Made by a program: the position numbers and the translations under genes. Shown here one piece after another: positions 1-11,710 of a stretch of DNA of 64,000 nt (positions are counted from its first letter, which is position 1; every line of letters begins with the position of its first letter). The stretch is from positions 115,115,195 to 115,179,194 of the forward strand of contig CP136065.1 of NCBI GenBank assembly GCA_032622095.1, in the 5' to 3' direction. Source of the DNA: Siphonodentalium dalli. Taxonomy: Eukaryota > Mollusca > Scaphopoda > Gadilida > Siphonodentaliidae. Under the pieces are notes generated by a model that had not been told where the DNA came from, did no database searches, and saw only the letters and a list, made by a program, of their open reading frames with translations.

Positions 1-1
1 A

Positions 2-51
2 TCAAGTTTGAAGGCACATGACACCCGCAAGCATAGGTTGAAGAATATCCA
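2..51 (+). CDS. 3'-terminal host gene, partial exon (exon n-3)
   Basis: The window opens inside an exon. The frame starting at base 2 is open to base 51 and is followed by a consensus donor (gtgagt at 52). It ends with two bases of a codon (CA), which the first base of the next exon (C at 498) completes to His; the other two frames do not fit. The 16 complete codons are rich in basic residues (KAHDTRKHRLKNI). Joined to the exons at 498-625, 4314-4342 and 6426-6497 it gives 92 C-terminal residues plus a stop. The upstream exons and the promoter lie left of the window. I do not recognise the protein family. Confidence 0.65.
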
Positions 52-497
52 GTGAGTTTTGTCTTTAGCCAATATTGGTTTAATCACTTCTTGACATATT
101 GAAGATGACCTTGTTTCAACTTTTAAAATGTCAATCCGAAACGTTAACATTTTGACCATGCTTTTAGATGAAGTACAATACTTCTAATGATATAGATTTA
201 TCTCAAAATATGACTTGGAATGGGAAAGCTCTAAAATATAGATATTTCTAGTCATAAGAAATTTCATATATGTACCTTGTGTTATTGTACCAAATTCTAT
301 TCTGAGTGGTTCAATACTTTTAAGCCGGACCATATTTAATCATTGACTCTCTTTGTGTACTCTATCTTGTACTATGCTTTCCAGCAATGTGTGATATGTT
401 AACCCCTTCAAACACAAAACACAAGTTCCATCTAAACCGGAAATAAAATTTATGCTATAAATCTTTGAGGAATTATGTATTATAACTTATGTTCCAG

Positions 498-625
498 CTT
501 TGTGAGTGAACTTGACTATGATGAAAACATTCCTGGTAATACACCACCTGCACCTACAGCATCAAATGTTCAGCATTATACATCTCCACCCAAAAAGAAG
601 GCAGCAAAGTCATCAAGCAGTTTGG
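498..625 (+). CDS. Host gene, exon n-2 with lysine-rich NLS-like segment
   Basis: The acceptor is tatgttccag before 498 and the donor is gtatgt at 626. The exon enters on the third codon position and leaves after the first base of a Gly codon, matching its neighbours on both sides. The encoded segment begins FVSELDYDENIPGN, passes through a Pro/Thr/Ala-rich linker, and ends with SPPKKKAAKSSSS. PPKKKAAK looks like a monopartite nuclear localisation signal in a disordered Ser/Lys tail, so a nuclear protein is plausible; that is inference, since no folded domain is visible. An open frame that begins at 475 reads through intron sequence and is not the real start. Confidence 0.75.
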
Positions 626-2130
626 GTATGTTTGCCTCTGAAAATTACTCTCGGTGATTATCCAAAACATAGAATTAAATAACTATTCAGTGGAAAACCT
701 ATTATCTGTTTCAATATTCCCAACTGAGAGTTCCTACCCGCTAAGCTATATTGTATATCTCTACAATGTCCTTGGTACATGAAGGGTTAATCTAAAATTA
801 GTACACATTATCCATGGTACGATATCAGTACACTATTTTTGTAAACATCAGTTCCGACGTCGGGGAGTATTTAAGCCAGCACTTGCGGTTGCTCTTCCAT
901 TTTCTTATCCTTTGCTGTCCAAAGCTAAGTACACTCTAAAAATTGAAGGGAAAACGAAGTATTTTTGATTGAAGATAAAAGATAAACTAACAATATTCAT
1001 ATTAACACACAACATTTCATAATTTCTTGCAATGACACATGCTTATTTCAGAAATATGTCTGTGAAGTACAATGAAAAAACTTTAAAATTATTATAGCAA
1101 TTGTCGAGTCTGTCTTAATTGAACATGTGGTTTCTTCGCACAATAATGTAGCAACAGACAGACTTGTCTATTAATAACCAATGAAGGAAATCAGAAAAAC
1201 TTTTGACAAAAAGTCAAAATTGAATTTGAACTTCAGCACTGTGAACATTGACATCAATTCAACAACATATCATTATAATCTTTGCTCTATAAAAGACACT
1301 ATCATTAGTCAACATCTTATATAGTTCTATAGTAGATACTTTATTTTCAAAATGCCAAATAGTCAATTATAGTTTAAAAGATTCACATTACTAGTATTGT
1401 TACAATAGCAAACACAAGGCTATACAATAGTAGTGACATAGCCATTATTATACCAAATGAAACCTTCGTATTTGTTCCACTGGTGAAACTTTGATATTAA
1501 CTATGGCACACAGCAAATGAAACTGGTGAAGCACCTGTAGCCTATCGCGTATGTCCACGGCTATTATGTGGGCTGGAGAAAGGAGGGTGTAGTCAAACAT
1601 AGTTGGTTCAAGAGGCACACTTAAGGCGGTTAACCAACTCTGACTCACATGAGATCATAATAGCCAATATAATTATTTGAAAATGTCATGCATTCATTAA
1701 CTAAAGGAATAACAGTGGTTATGGTTATGTTTATTACGATCCACACAAGCCATCATGGTCATGTTCCCCAAATGTAGAGGAAGCCTTAAAGTTAAAATCT
1801 ATAAAATTTGGGGATAATAAATTAATAGCATCTCTGCAGCTAATCAGCCGCTTTTACGAGAATCAAACTGAAAATCATGATTATTATTCTCCCCAGATTT
1901 TAAGGATCAGGGTACCCAATATTTACCATAGGTAAAGACTATGAGAAACATTAAATCACCATATTTACATGACTTAAAACAAAGCAGTGAATTCAGTCTT
2001 AGAGTTAATCCTATTTGATGATAGGGACCACAATATCCGTCGGCAAAAGGTATAACAGTCCGGCAAAACAACAAATTACTTCATGTCAGATGATTAAAAT
2101 CCTGAAGATGCAGCAGAACGGGTTTTTTAA

Positions 2131-2567
2131 AGGTACTCAGTCTGATTTGATGGTCCACATATCATCACATTCCAACAACAACAACACTTTTTGGAATGCC
2201 GTTTCAATTATCACAATAATTAATTGCCTAAAAGTAATGCTAACCACTGTCAACTATAGTATAAAATTGCCTAAAACCTGTTATTTATCAACATTTTGTT
2301 TAACGAAATTTGGCCGGTTTATCACATAAAGCCACTTGATTTTAGAGTTATCCATCTTTATCCGCAATTTGGTCCCAGACCGTCTGCTTGTCGACTTTTT
2401 GCCAGACTGCCAAAATGTACTGGTGGTGAAAAGTAATAGATTTCAAAAATTGATATCTGATCACTCTGAGCTTTGGTGGGTGAGTTCCTCGATTCAAATC
2501 AAATATTTTTGACCCCAAAAGCCAAAAAAATAGTAATTTGGGAGTGTTAATTTGTGATTATGCATCT
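2131..2567 (+). mobile_element. Family A MITE copy 1 (TTAA-flanked)
   Basis: Left end AGGTACTCAGTCTGAT after TTAA (2127-2130); right end ATTATGCATCT before TTAA (2568-2571). The two ends are divergent inverted versions of one terminal repeat (AGRTRCWYAATCCGA). The interior has the diagnostic family segments: a CAACAACAAC stretch, GTATAAAATTGCC, CACTTGATTTTAGAGTTATCC, and GATCACTCTGAGCTTTG. The copy is diverged and lies in the 3.7-kb intron of the host gene. Confidence 0.7.
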
Positions 2568-3637
2568 TTAATGCATCAGCGTCAAAAACAATTCTCTGGA
2601 CTCTTTTTTTTTGTGGAAATTTTGTGAACTTGGAACTGACCGAAGTATTTGGACAACTGCTGCTTGGCAAGAGAAACACCAATGTATTATTTCTGTAAAG
2701 ATAAATCACAATTTGACAAAGGATTGTTTTGTTTTTTTTCACTAATTACTAATGTAAATTCTATTTGAGAGAAGCCAAGTGACCAATTTTGAATGGTGAT
2801 TTCCTAGCAGATATCCTGAGCAAAAGTTATAATATGAAACAGCAGGTGTATTATTGAACAGTCGTTTGTTCAGGTTTTAATATCTCTTGCTATAAATTTA
2901 TATTTTAGAAATGTTTTCTGGAGTTGAAATAATTAATCTACTTTTTAAAAATCTCAACAAATGCATGTAAATCTACAAACAAGTCAATCATGCCAACATA
3001 GCATCTAATAGTTATTAAATAGTGCGGTATATATTGTTTTCGATATTACATTAGTGACACTAAGAACCACTTGCCAATTTATCTTCACAGATCTGCATGA
3101 AAATCAATATTCACTTGACACCCTCCTTAACTCATTACCACTCTGACTGCAGCTAACTACAACCCCCAGGTTACTTTGACATTGTGATGTTAAAAACTCA
3201 GCACACCTTGCCACGGTGATGTAATTTATGTCCCATTTCCTCAGAGATTTTGACGTTTTAGTCGGCTTTAGCATGTTTTTACCTTAGTTCTGTGATCGCT
3301 GTCATTCTAATTTCTAAATGGCCTTTCATGGTTTCGGTATATAGTATTTGTTCAGAATTTGTTGTTTCAAACTACCAATTGAATAGACTGTGCCACCTTT
3401 CCATAATGTCACAATTCCAAGTTTAAATGTTAAAATGTTGCAACAGTTATCAAAAGCAATCATCGTTTTTATTATTTTTTAACAAATGTACTTTCGAGCA
3501 AGGTAAGGCGTGAATGGAATAAAATGTTCTGATTGGAGAGAATATACTTCAACCGCATACTTCATGTAAAATCAAAACAATCATGACGATTAATAGAGAA
3601 AGCCACAAAAATTTGGTTTTTACTTTTATTAAATAAA

Positions 3638-3770
3638 AAGGTGTCAAAAGGTGCTTCTGAGAAATGATGTAAGGTGACAAAAGGTGCCTCTGAGGAAATG
3701 ACATAAGGTGACAGAATGTGCTTCTGAGGAAATGTCGTAAGGCGTAAAAATGTGCTTCTGAGTGGTAATG
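3638..3770 (+). repeat. Short tandem repeat, about 35-bp unit, four copies
   Basis: The unit reads approximately AAGGTGACAAAATGTGCTTCTGAGGAAATGAC-type sequence and occurs four times in a row with substitutions. The overlapping antisense open frames at 3549-3852 (LRSTFCHLMSFPQ-type repeats) are products of this repetition rather than genes. It lies in the intron between 625 and 4314. Confidence 0.75.
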
Positions 3771-4313
3771 AGTTAAACAGTTCATTGAAAACAAGAAAAG
3801 AGGATTCTAAACTTAAATTGAGGACTAAAATCTTGATAAATCGAGGTTCCAAGGGGTAATAGAACCAGATTCAAGGACCCCACCCCATATATACAACAAG
3901 ACTACAATAGATCATATATATTACTTTCCTGCCTCATCACAAAAAAATTCAAATAAATATAAATATTACTCTCCCTCATCACTTTGATTGAAAAAAAAAT
4001 CCCTTTGTGAAACAAACCATTATTTTTTTCTGGTGTATAACCAACATGTATCTGTGGAAATGGGGTAATGCTCAGAGGTTCATTTTGGGTGCGAAACTAA
4101 TTTTATAAAATCGGGTATAGTAGTTCCAATATTGCCTGAGATAAAATTATGAAGTGATAGCATACATCAATTTGCATATTATTTCAATCTATGTTTTTGA
4201 ATATTATTCAAGTGTAACAAACTTTCAAGAAATATCACGTATCTTGACTTGAAAATGTTGAACATCATAATTTATGAATTAATAAAAACTGATTACAATT
4301 TCTCTATCCACAG

Positions 4314-4342
4314 GAAAAGGGAAACTGAACCCAATTAAAAAG
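4314..4342 (+). CDS. Host gene, 29-nt micro-exon (exon n-1)
   Basis: A pyrimidine-rich acceptor (tctctatccacag) precedes 4314 and a strong donor (gtaagag) follows 4342. The exon completes the Gly codon left open at 625 and adds KGKLNPIKK, continuing the basic tail, then leaves on a codon boundary that matches the last exon. At 29 nt it is very short. Its length and phase would fit inclusion, but skipping it would shift the frame of the last exon, so it is probably constitutive. Another small exon in the 3.7-kb intron cannot be excluded. Confidence 0.6.
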
Positions 4343-4472
4343 GTAAGAGAATAATATCTGATATAAAAATCAAAAGAAAAAAAAGGGAGATGATTACTTA
4401 TTATTTGTCATTGATAAATATTGATTTGAGTAAATTCCATTACAATTGGAATCCAGTGTTATCTTTGATAAA

Positions 4473-4581
4473 TGGCTTTCGGCCACCTGGCCTTTGTCAA
4501 CATCGTGGAAAGTTACAATTACATCTTGCTTCAGGAAACACATAATGACGACTGGTTCATTGGCCAGGTGGCAGAAAGCCA
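4473..4581. repeat. Small inverted-repeat element in an intron
   Basis: TGGCTTTCGGCCACCTGGCC (4473-4492) is matched by its reverse complement GGCCAGGTGGCAGAAAGCCA (4562-4581) with one mismatch, enclosing about 70 bp. It looks like a tiny fold-back MITE in the last large intron. Confidence 0.55.
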
Positions 4582-5822
4582 CAGAATGAAAGAGCGTTTA
4601 ATTACTCTTCCTTATCAAGAATTTTCCATTAAAAGTTGAACAAATTGAAATTGGGGTGAAACAGATCAAAATTTAATTGGCCAAAAAAACAATTATATAA
4701 ATAATGTTGAAAGATTTGAAATTCAAAAAAAGTACAATTTCTTTAAAAATGCAAAAAATGTCAAAAATATTGAAAAGATTACTGTAAGAAGATTATGGAA
4801 GCAGAAATTGTACACATGCCATTCATAATTGTCCAATGTTAGTCACAGTTATAAATAAAAAAACACTTATTGATGGTTAGTGGGATTTTCACTGTAACGA
4901 TTGACATAGCAAAGTGTATCATTTTATACACGAATGAAAACAATTCATATACTCACAGAACTCGCTAATAAATATGCTGAAAAAACAACAGAAGTGAAGT
5001 CTGAGCTTTAAGATACTCATAAAAAGTGATAGATATGTGAAGTGACACCAGTCTGAGTAAACTCATACCTAAATATTCATTACAACATTGAATATAAGGT
5101 CTGACGGATAACATCGCTATCTCATTTCCAAGTCCTCGGGATTCCGTAATCTGATTGATTGCGTAAATTATTTTCCGTCCAATGAAACCGTATGGGTTAA
5201 TAAACAAGTGTTAGTGGGCGGAGACTACCATAATGTCACCTCTAAATATAGTAACAGAGCGGAATTTCTCCGATCGAAAGCGATGCTTGCAAATACAACA
5301 GAGACATAAACAATGGCTTCGAAATTATATATTCGGTACGATTCGGATTAATTTGAAGGATGTGCTAGACCTGATAGATAGGCCTGCGCATGGTACCAAC
5401 TTGGCCTCCCATAAGTATAAATAGAACTCACTCATGTCCGTGTATTTGATTTACTTTATTGTACCATGGTTTGCAAATCAAATTATTTGTCGTAAAAAAG
5501 TCATCTGAAAGTTAACACCGAGGAAATGACTTAATTTTATGCTTTTAAATAGTTCTAAAGCATCATTTTTGATGACGACCTTATTTTTTGCTCTCGGATG
5601 CAGCTTTCCGGTTGATGCAGCGGGTTCATCTCCCGAAAAAGAATAGTCGCACACACGACAAAATTATCTGCTGTAAGTTTATGTCGCGACACAGGCCATT
5701 GCTATTGCGAAGCACAACAAATAACACGTGGGGACACCTGTCAATCATCGATGTATTTTTTTTAATCCGTGACGTCATTTTGGGGAAGCTCTTCGCTGAA
5801 TAGAAATGGTTTTGGCTACATA

Positions 5823-5888
5823 AGCTCCAGACTCTATATTTCAAATATAGAGTCGACGTTCACCCAGACTGAAGTGACACTGGAGCTA
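5823..5888. repeat. Nested palindrome
   Basis: The inner 25-bp palindrome at 5830-5854 (GACTCTATATTT and its complement around one C) lies inside outer arms AGCTCCAG / CTGGAGCT (5823-5830 and 5881-5888). It could form a stem in the host pre-mRNA. Confidence 0.5.
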
Positions 5889-6018
5889 TTATTATGAAAA
5901 ACAATTATTTGCAGGCAACTAATATTTTCTTGGATGTAATAACTGAAAAAAAAAATTTAAGACTAATGTAACCATGGATAAATAATGAGACAAATCATGG
6001 CAGCCGTTAATGTGTTAA

Positions 6019-6400
6019 CCCTTTACCCAACAGAAGGGCCCTGTGCCAATGCATTCTCTTATATATGCGAGTCGACCATAGGTCGCCTCGCATATATAAG
6101 AGAATGCATTGGCTTAACACATTAAAAATTATAAAATTGTTAAAGAATGTAAGAAAAAATGGTAAAAAGTGTTAAAAAAAGATTTGTTTTAGGCCAATGC
6201 ATTCTCTTATATATGCGAGGCGACCTATGGTCGACTCGCATATATAAGAGAATGCATTGGCACAGGGCATAACTGTAACTATCACAATGTGGTCAAGGAG
6301 CCGGTTCCAATGATATCCATATTTGTATGGTTCTATTGAGACAGACCGAAGATATTTTAGGCTGTTGAAGCTTTATTTGGCCGGTTTGTTGGGTAAAGGG
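6019..6400. mobile_element. Family C MITE copy 1, TTAA-flanked, double nested hairpin
   Basis: Terminal inverted repeats CCCTTTACCCAACA / TGTTGGGTAAAGGG are perfect and each is bordered by TTAA (6015-6018, 6401-6404). TTAA duplication with CCC-starting ends is the piggyBac-superfamily signature. Inside are two 69-bp hairpins (6045-6113 and 6193-6261), each with perfect 27-nt arms starting GCCAATGCATTCTCTTATAT, and their loops are reverse complements of each other. There is no open frame, so it is non-autonomous. It sits 25 bp upstream of the acceptor of the last coding exon, so it makes up most of the intron's 3' end. Confidence 0.85.
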
Positions 6401-6425
6401 TTAATCAAATAAATCTTTCTTTCAG

Positions 6426-6497
6426 GCACCAGTTAAGCCAGTGGAGCAGGTCCCACCTAGTGATGGTTACGATGATGATGACGACATAATGATGTGA
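6426..6497 (+). CDS. Host gene, terminal coding exon with poly-Asp tail
   Basis: The acceptor ctttctttcag precedes 6426 and the frame runs to TGA at 6495-6497. The last residues are APVKPVEQVPPSDGY followed by five Asp and IMM. An acidic C-terminal tag after a basic Lys/Ser-rich tail is typical of chromatin-binding or DNA-repair proteins and of some chaperones, but this alone does not name a family. The 3' untranslated region follows directly. Confidence 0.75.
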   Translation, partial: APVKPVEQVPPSDGYDDDDDIMM

Positions 6498-7230
6498 TCA
6501 ACATAGAATTGTCTGAGTGCTGAAATTTGATCTAAATTCCCCATGCAAACCATGCTCAAGGGTGACCTTGTTTATATTGTCTTAATTGAATATTGATTTG
6601 AAATTCATCCATAGATTTCTTCATACTTAATACCTGCTAGGAGTCTTTTTAAGCAAGTGCCGGAGTTGATGTATCCCTATACCGATGAGATGTGGGGAAA
6701 TTAAATTTTCATGGAGTAAAATGAGTAGTTCAAAGAATTATAAAATGAACTAGAGCGATTGATTTGTTTTTTGTTTGTTTGTAGTTCTTAAATTGTTGCA
6801 GACTTATAAACAATCAAAATATTCAGTGAATTTCCATAAAATACAGTATACAACTCGTGCAATTACATTACAAATGACTCGAAAAAGTTACTGAAAACAA
6901 GAATATTTGTGGCAACTTGTGTGCAATAATTTGGTTTATAGCTTGGTTTATAGATGGTACTCTCCATAATTCTGGTAAGGAGGGAAATAATAGAAACATA
7001 TTGTGGGGTGGAATGTTACCCTCACCAATGACAATTGTAAAGTATTAGGAACTCAATATTGGTAAAGGCTCACAATTTAAATTATCCCTGAACTGCATTC
7101 ATTATTTACACATTCCCTAGTTATACATTTTACATGCTATAGACTGCATAATGGTCTTTGGTAAGATATATGATCAACTGATTATATATATGAATGATTT
7201 GAAGTGAATAAAAGCTGTCATATTTGATGT
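6498..7230 (+). other. Probable 3' UTR of the host gene
   Basis: This AT-rich stretch follows the stop codon and has no competing open frame. AATAAA at 7207-7212, followed by a TTTGATGTTT stretch, is a good polyadenylation signal candidate about 710 bp after the stop. An earlier cleavage site using a variant hexamer cannot be ruled out. Confidence 0.4.
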
Positions 7231-7513
7231 TTAAATAAGAATTTGTATATTTTTAATATATGTAGAGTTGTATAACATATTTATATTTATTGGTCAGACT
7301 CTATTTGATCTGATGTTTGCCAGTTGTGTTGTTCTTTGTTACTAATTTATTCATGATACATAACAGCTGCCATTATATGCTGGTCAGATTATAGCCATAG
7401 TACATGACCAAATTTATTTTATCTTAGAATCTCTAGTGAATAGTGATGAGATGATAAATCTTCTCCGACTACATGTAATTACCAATTTTATGGATGCAAA
7501 ATCATGAGATTAA

Positions 7514-8000
7514 AGGCTCACTTAATTTTCGAGTCACCAGTTATTTTTTATATAGTGCCTTGATATACGGTTTTAATAAGAATCTATGCCATAATATGTG
7601 ATTAAAATACTATAATCTTCACCATTTGGAATGTTTGTGTCTCGTAAGGTGCCCATAGAGTAATAGAAAATAGCTGAAATAATAAAATCATTTCCCCCCT
7701 TTTGGCTCCCAGAATGCAACAGAATTCAAACTAAAGATGTATTTTCAGGGAAGGGGAATAATTCTATATCTAAATATATAGAGTTATTCCCCTTCCATTG
7801 AAAATAATTGACTTTGTGCATAAACTTGGATCACAGAACAGACCCCAGTTTCTCAATAAAAACAACATGTTCACAGTTTATTACATCGAATAAGTTTAAA
7901 ATACAATCTCACGGTTTTGGAGCTTACTCTTTCAAATGGTATATACTATGGCACATATTTTACATAATGTGAATTGGGGGTTTGAAAATTAAGTGGGCCT
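7514..8000. mobile_element. Family B MITE copy 1 (TTAA-flanked)
   Basis: Ends AGGCTCACTTAATTTTCGA and its near-complement (GAAAATTAAGTGGGCCT), each next to TTAA (7510-7513 and 8001-8004). A central palindrome at about 7748-7803 (AAGGGGAATAA...TTATTCCCCTT) makes the whole element a fold-back. It is non-coding, 487 bp, and lies just beyond the host gene's 3' end. Confidence 0.85.
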
Positions 8001-8533
8001 TTAACATTGCCAATTCTCATTATGTTGGCAGTGTAAATCTACATATTGGTGCATTCAATGAAGTCCCATCATGATGCAATTTCAGATTCAATACATGTAA
8101 CATCAAAGAGACATATCTACATGGTAATTTCCATCTGACTTAATTATTCATATCTACAAATGGGCACATCGCACAACACGTACCATGGTCTCAATATGTA
8201 ATCAAAAGAATACGATTCTGATTATGATTATCAGTGCAGCAATTCTGATGAATTCATTCTTGATACTCCCTAATACAAGCTAGAGTGTCTATTGATGATA
8301 CCTATTGGTTAGCACCACAGTATGGGTTTCTGAGATTTGTACGTAATAATACTCAAGGTTAGCTACATTCTCGCCTTAGAACGAAGAAGCCAATATGTGC
8401 TTCATGAAAAACTATTCTGTTATTTATACTTTCTACACCAGTTTGTCGTGAATCGTACCACAATAAGCGAGATCACTGAGTCGTATTGGATTCATCCAGT
8501 CCCATTCCTTGGTTTCAGAGATTCATCCAGCCC

Positions 8534-8675
8534 CTGTTCCGTGGTTTTAGTGCTACACGTCAAAGTTCTGGAGTAGCATTTCCATATATGGAGCTTTTGA
8601 ATTTTAATGGCTTCCATATATGGAAATGAGTGCTACTCCAGAACTTTGACATGTAGCACTAAAACCACGGAACAG
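8534..8675. repeat. Fold-back element, 142 bp
   Basis: Arms of about 60 nt, starting CTGTTCCGTGGTTTTAGTGC, are nearly perfectly complementary. The inner ends are TCCATATATGGA palindromes separated by about 20 nt. It has no coding capacity, and the open frames crossing it on both strands are mirror images of the palindrome. Confidence 0.75.
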
Positions 8676-8825
8676 CGCCTTGTGGGTCCAATATGGCCGC
8701 GAGTTAGTGACAGGGCGTATAAAGCACATGGTTACCACTTTCCAAAAGCCCAATTTGAACAACCTGTTCTGGTATGTGCACAAATAACTAGTAACCGAGA
8801 CATATGACATCATTCAGTCATTATT

Positions 8826-9451
8826 ATACCCCCCGCAACGAAGTTAGGGGGGGTATACTGGAGTCAGCTTGTCCGTCCGTCGTCCGTCCGTCGTCCGTCG
8901 TCCGTCGTCCGTCCGTCCGTGGACACAAATTTGTCCGGAGTTTTTCTCAGTCGTTTTTTGATCAATTTCCGTGAAACTTGGCACAGACATCAACCACCAT
9001 GGGAACCTGTGCACCTGCGATTATGACGTCTGTTGGACTTTTTTTTTTTGAGTTATCCCCCCTTTTTCGACTTAGAAAATTTTCGCAGCATAATTTTGTC
9101 CGAGCTTTTATTCCTACATTTTTCGGTCAATGTTTTTTAATCTTGGCACTGATATTTAGTACCATGGGAACCTGTGCACCTGCAATTATGACGTCTGTCC
9201 GACATTTTTTGTGTGGAGTTATTCCCCATTTTCGACTTAGAATTTATTTTTCGCAACATACATAATTTTGTCCAAGCTTTTATTCCTACAATTTTCGGTC
9301 AATAGGTTTAAGATTAGGGTTATGGTTGTACACCTGCAATGGGAACTGTTATTTCATTATTTTAACTAAATGTTTACTGACATGTCAAACATCTTAGTAT
9401 TTTTTAAAAAGGGGGGTATCCGTAGTCCCATTGGGACAGTCACACCTCTAG
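8826..9451 (+). mobile_element. Helitron-like element with GTCCGTCC minisatellite
   Basis: The left end is a CCCCCCGC...GGGGGGG snap-back. It is followed by a GTCCGTCC(GTC) microsatellite (8870-8922) and two degenerate repeats containing ACCATGGGAACCTGTGCACC (about 8998 and 9161). The right end has a small hairpin TCCCATTGGGA followed about 10 nt later by CTAG (9448-9451) and then T, as at Helitron 3' termini. The left boundary is approximate because the usual 5' TC is not obvious. It is non-coding. Confidence 0.55.
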
Positions 9452-9681
9452 TTGTTTTTGCTTGCCGACTTTTTGTGAGATATTTTTCAAATAAACATTG
9501 ACAAATTAACAAATTCATGTGAGTGTTATTACATATCAGCTTGATTTATGTGTGTACTAAATGGATTCTCCTCTTTTGTTATAAAAGTATATTCAATATT
9601 CATTTGTGTTCAGGTAATAAAATCAGATGGCGCACAGATGAAAAGAAAATACAAATGTAAATGAATTTCTATTAATTGGTG

Positions 9682-9748
9682 GGAAATGTTCAGATAATAA
9701 GTTCAACAAATGGTGGTCATTTGTTGAACTTATTATCTGAACATTTCC
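9682..9748. repeat. Perfect 31-bp hairpin with 5-nt loop
   Basis: GGAAATGTTCAGATAATAAG plus 11 more bases (to 9712) is repeated as an exact reverse complement at 9718-9748, separated by GTGGT. Perfect pairing implies a young fold-back. It lies in otherwise featureless DNA. Confidence 0.85.
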
Positions 9749-10971
9749 TAAGGGCAATACTCGTCACTGAGTATTTAATAAAGAAAGGGTTAATAGCTTT
9801 GAAATAACTCTTTATGTCGGTCGAAGTTGATATGAATTGTGATTCCTTGGACAGAAATTTAGAATAGCGGATAAGCTCATCCAATCCCAGTTTGATGTGT
9901 GCAGATTTAGCCGAGGGTTACAAATAATGAGACAATCGTCATTTATAAATTTCTATTGGTTGCCCTAAATTTTGTGACATGCATGTAATAGTTTGATGTA
10001 AACAAAAATGTAGACACATTTTGGTGTAAGAGTAATAAGGAAAATGAACAACAGGGAAGTATTCCAAAAATAGTTTGTAAATAAGGAGTGTAAAATCATC
10101 CTGATAGTGGAGTGACATGCTTAGATTTCTGGGAATTGTAATATGATTTTATTTTTAAGGGGAATATAATGAAAATATGATAATCTTGTGCATCATTCCC
10201 CTGGTAGAGATAGCAAATCCATGAGACTTATTTTTGCTGACTTCTTACCCTTCATGCATGTCGTTAAATTTTTATTGGTTAATGGACTTGCAACTGAACA
10301 TTCAGAAACTATACCTTTTAGTTCTGAATGTCCAGCCATGAGTCCATTAGCTGGGATAACAAAGGGACTATAACTATAGATATGGTTCAGTGTCCCAATA
10401 TTTTAAGGTGACTGCTCTATGAGTCCAAGTTCACATGAAAGGGGTATGCTTAGTAACATTTGCACAGTCAAACTAATGAGTTGAAAACAGAAACATATAT
10501 AAAAAGAGTAGATGCTTGTCATTTTGTTAGGGAAATACTGACTTAAATCTATTTGTTACTCCTGACATTCACCATAATATCACTATCCTTATCATTTCTG
10601 CTATACCAATGTTGATTTGTATGATTTGTCTTCAAAATTGCATCATGGTTCAATTGCAGTATTTCCATTTTTATGACAACAACATTGAATTCCGTCCATG
10701 TTTGCATATGTGACATTGTCACAACCTGCAGCTTGTGTCTCGCAAAATAAATTTTTATCATGTTATTATCTCTTTGTCTTTAGTTTTTGAAGTATTTTTC
10801 CATATTATAACTAGGATGCACTCATTAGAAGTGCTTATATTAATCTGACTTTGTGGTGTATTGCCAAACTGCCCCATGGCATATCAGTTAGTAACTGTTT
10901 AAATATGTTTCTAACTGGCGGCCTATATGATTTGGAATGTCCTGTATTGTCCACTGCAATATCCTGCCATA
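9749..10971. other. No gene recognised
   Basis: This is AT-rich unique-looking sequence with no open frame of protein-like composition and no clear repeat structure. Confidence 0.5.
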
Positions 10972-11710
10972 TCTATTATATATTTTGGAAGATCTGTGTG
11001 TGTGTGTCTGTGTCTGTCTGTCTGTCTGTCTGTAATCGATGGACTCAAAAACGTCCAAGCCGATTTCGATGAAACTTGGTATGTGTGGGTATTTTCGGCT
11101 GGGGAGTGACATGGGCCTATTAATTTACCCGTGCGACGTGACCTTGACCTTGAAATCGGGTAATTTCAAGGTCAAACGCCCGAATATCACGGGATTTCGA
11201 TGAAACTTGGTATGTGGGGGTACTTTCGTATGGGGAGTCTCATAAGCATATTAATTTGCCCGTGCGACGTGACCTTGGCCTTGAAATCGGGTCATTTCAA
11301 GGTCAAACGCCCGAATATCACGGGATTTCGATGAAACTTGGTATGTGGGGGTACTTTCGTATGGGGAGTCTCATAAGCATATTCATTTGCCTGTGCGACG
11401 TGACCTTGACCTTGAAATAGGGTCAATTCAAGGTCAAATCGCCAATTTTGATGGTATTTCGACGAAATGTTATACATAGGGTTACTTTTGTCCACTGGGT
11501 GTTTTGGACGGGTCAAATCGTGACCCCGACCTGACCTTGACCTTCAAAATGATCAATTCAAGTTCAAATCGGGTGAAACCGGATGGATTTAGACGGGTAC
11601 TTTTGTTCGGGCAGTGTTTTGGACGGGTCAAATCGTGACCCCACTTGACGTTGGCCTTCAAAATAGACAATTCAAGGTCAAAGCCCGGACGAAGTCGGGT
11701 CACCTTCTAG
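10972..11710 (+). mobile_element. Helitron-like non-autonomous element (copy 2)
   Basis: The 5' end A|TCTATTATATATTTTGG matches the 5' ends seen at 19606 (minus strand) and 49261. The 3' end has the hairpin CCCGGACGAAGTCGGG, then TCACCTT, then CTAG|T. These fit Helitron rules: 5' TC, 3' stem followed by CTRR, insertion between A and T, no target duplication. The interior starts with a GT/TCTG microsatellite and has repeats of GATTTCGATGAAACTTGGTA and AAGGTCAAGGTCACG-type segments (period about 120 bp). No Rep/helicase frame is present. Confidence 0.75.

Noticed and set aside
475-657. ORF starting at ATG 475 as a small gene
   Set aside because: The acceptor at 496-497 and donor at 626 show that it is an internal exon; the apparent start and stop are intronic.
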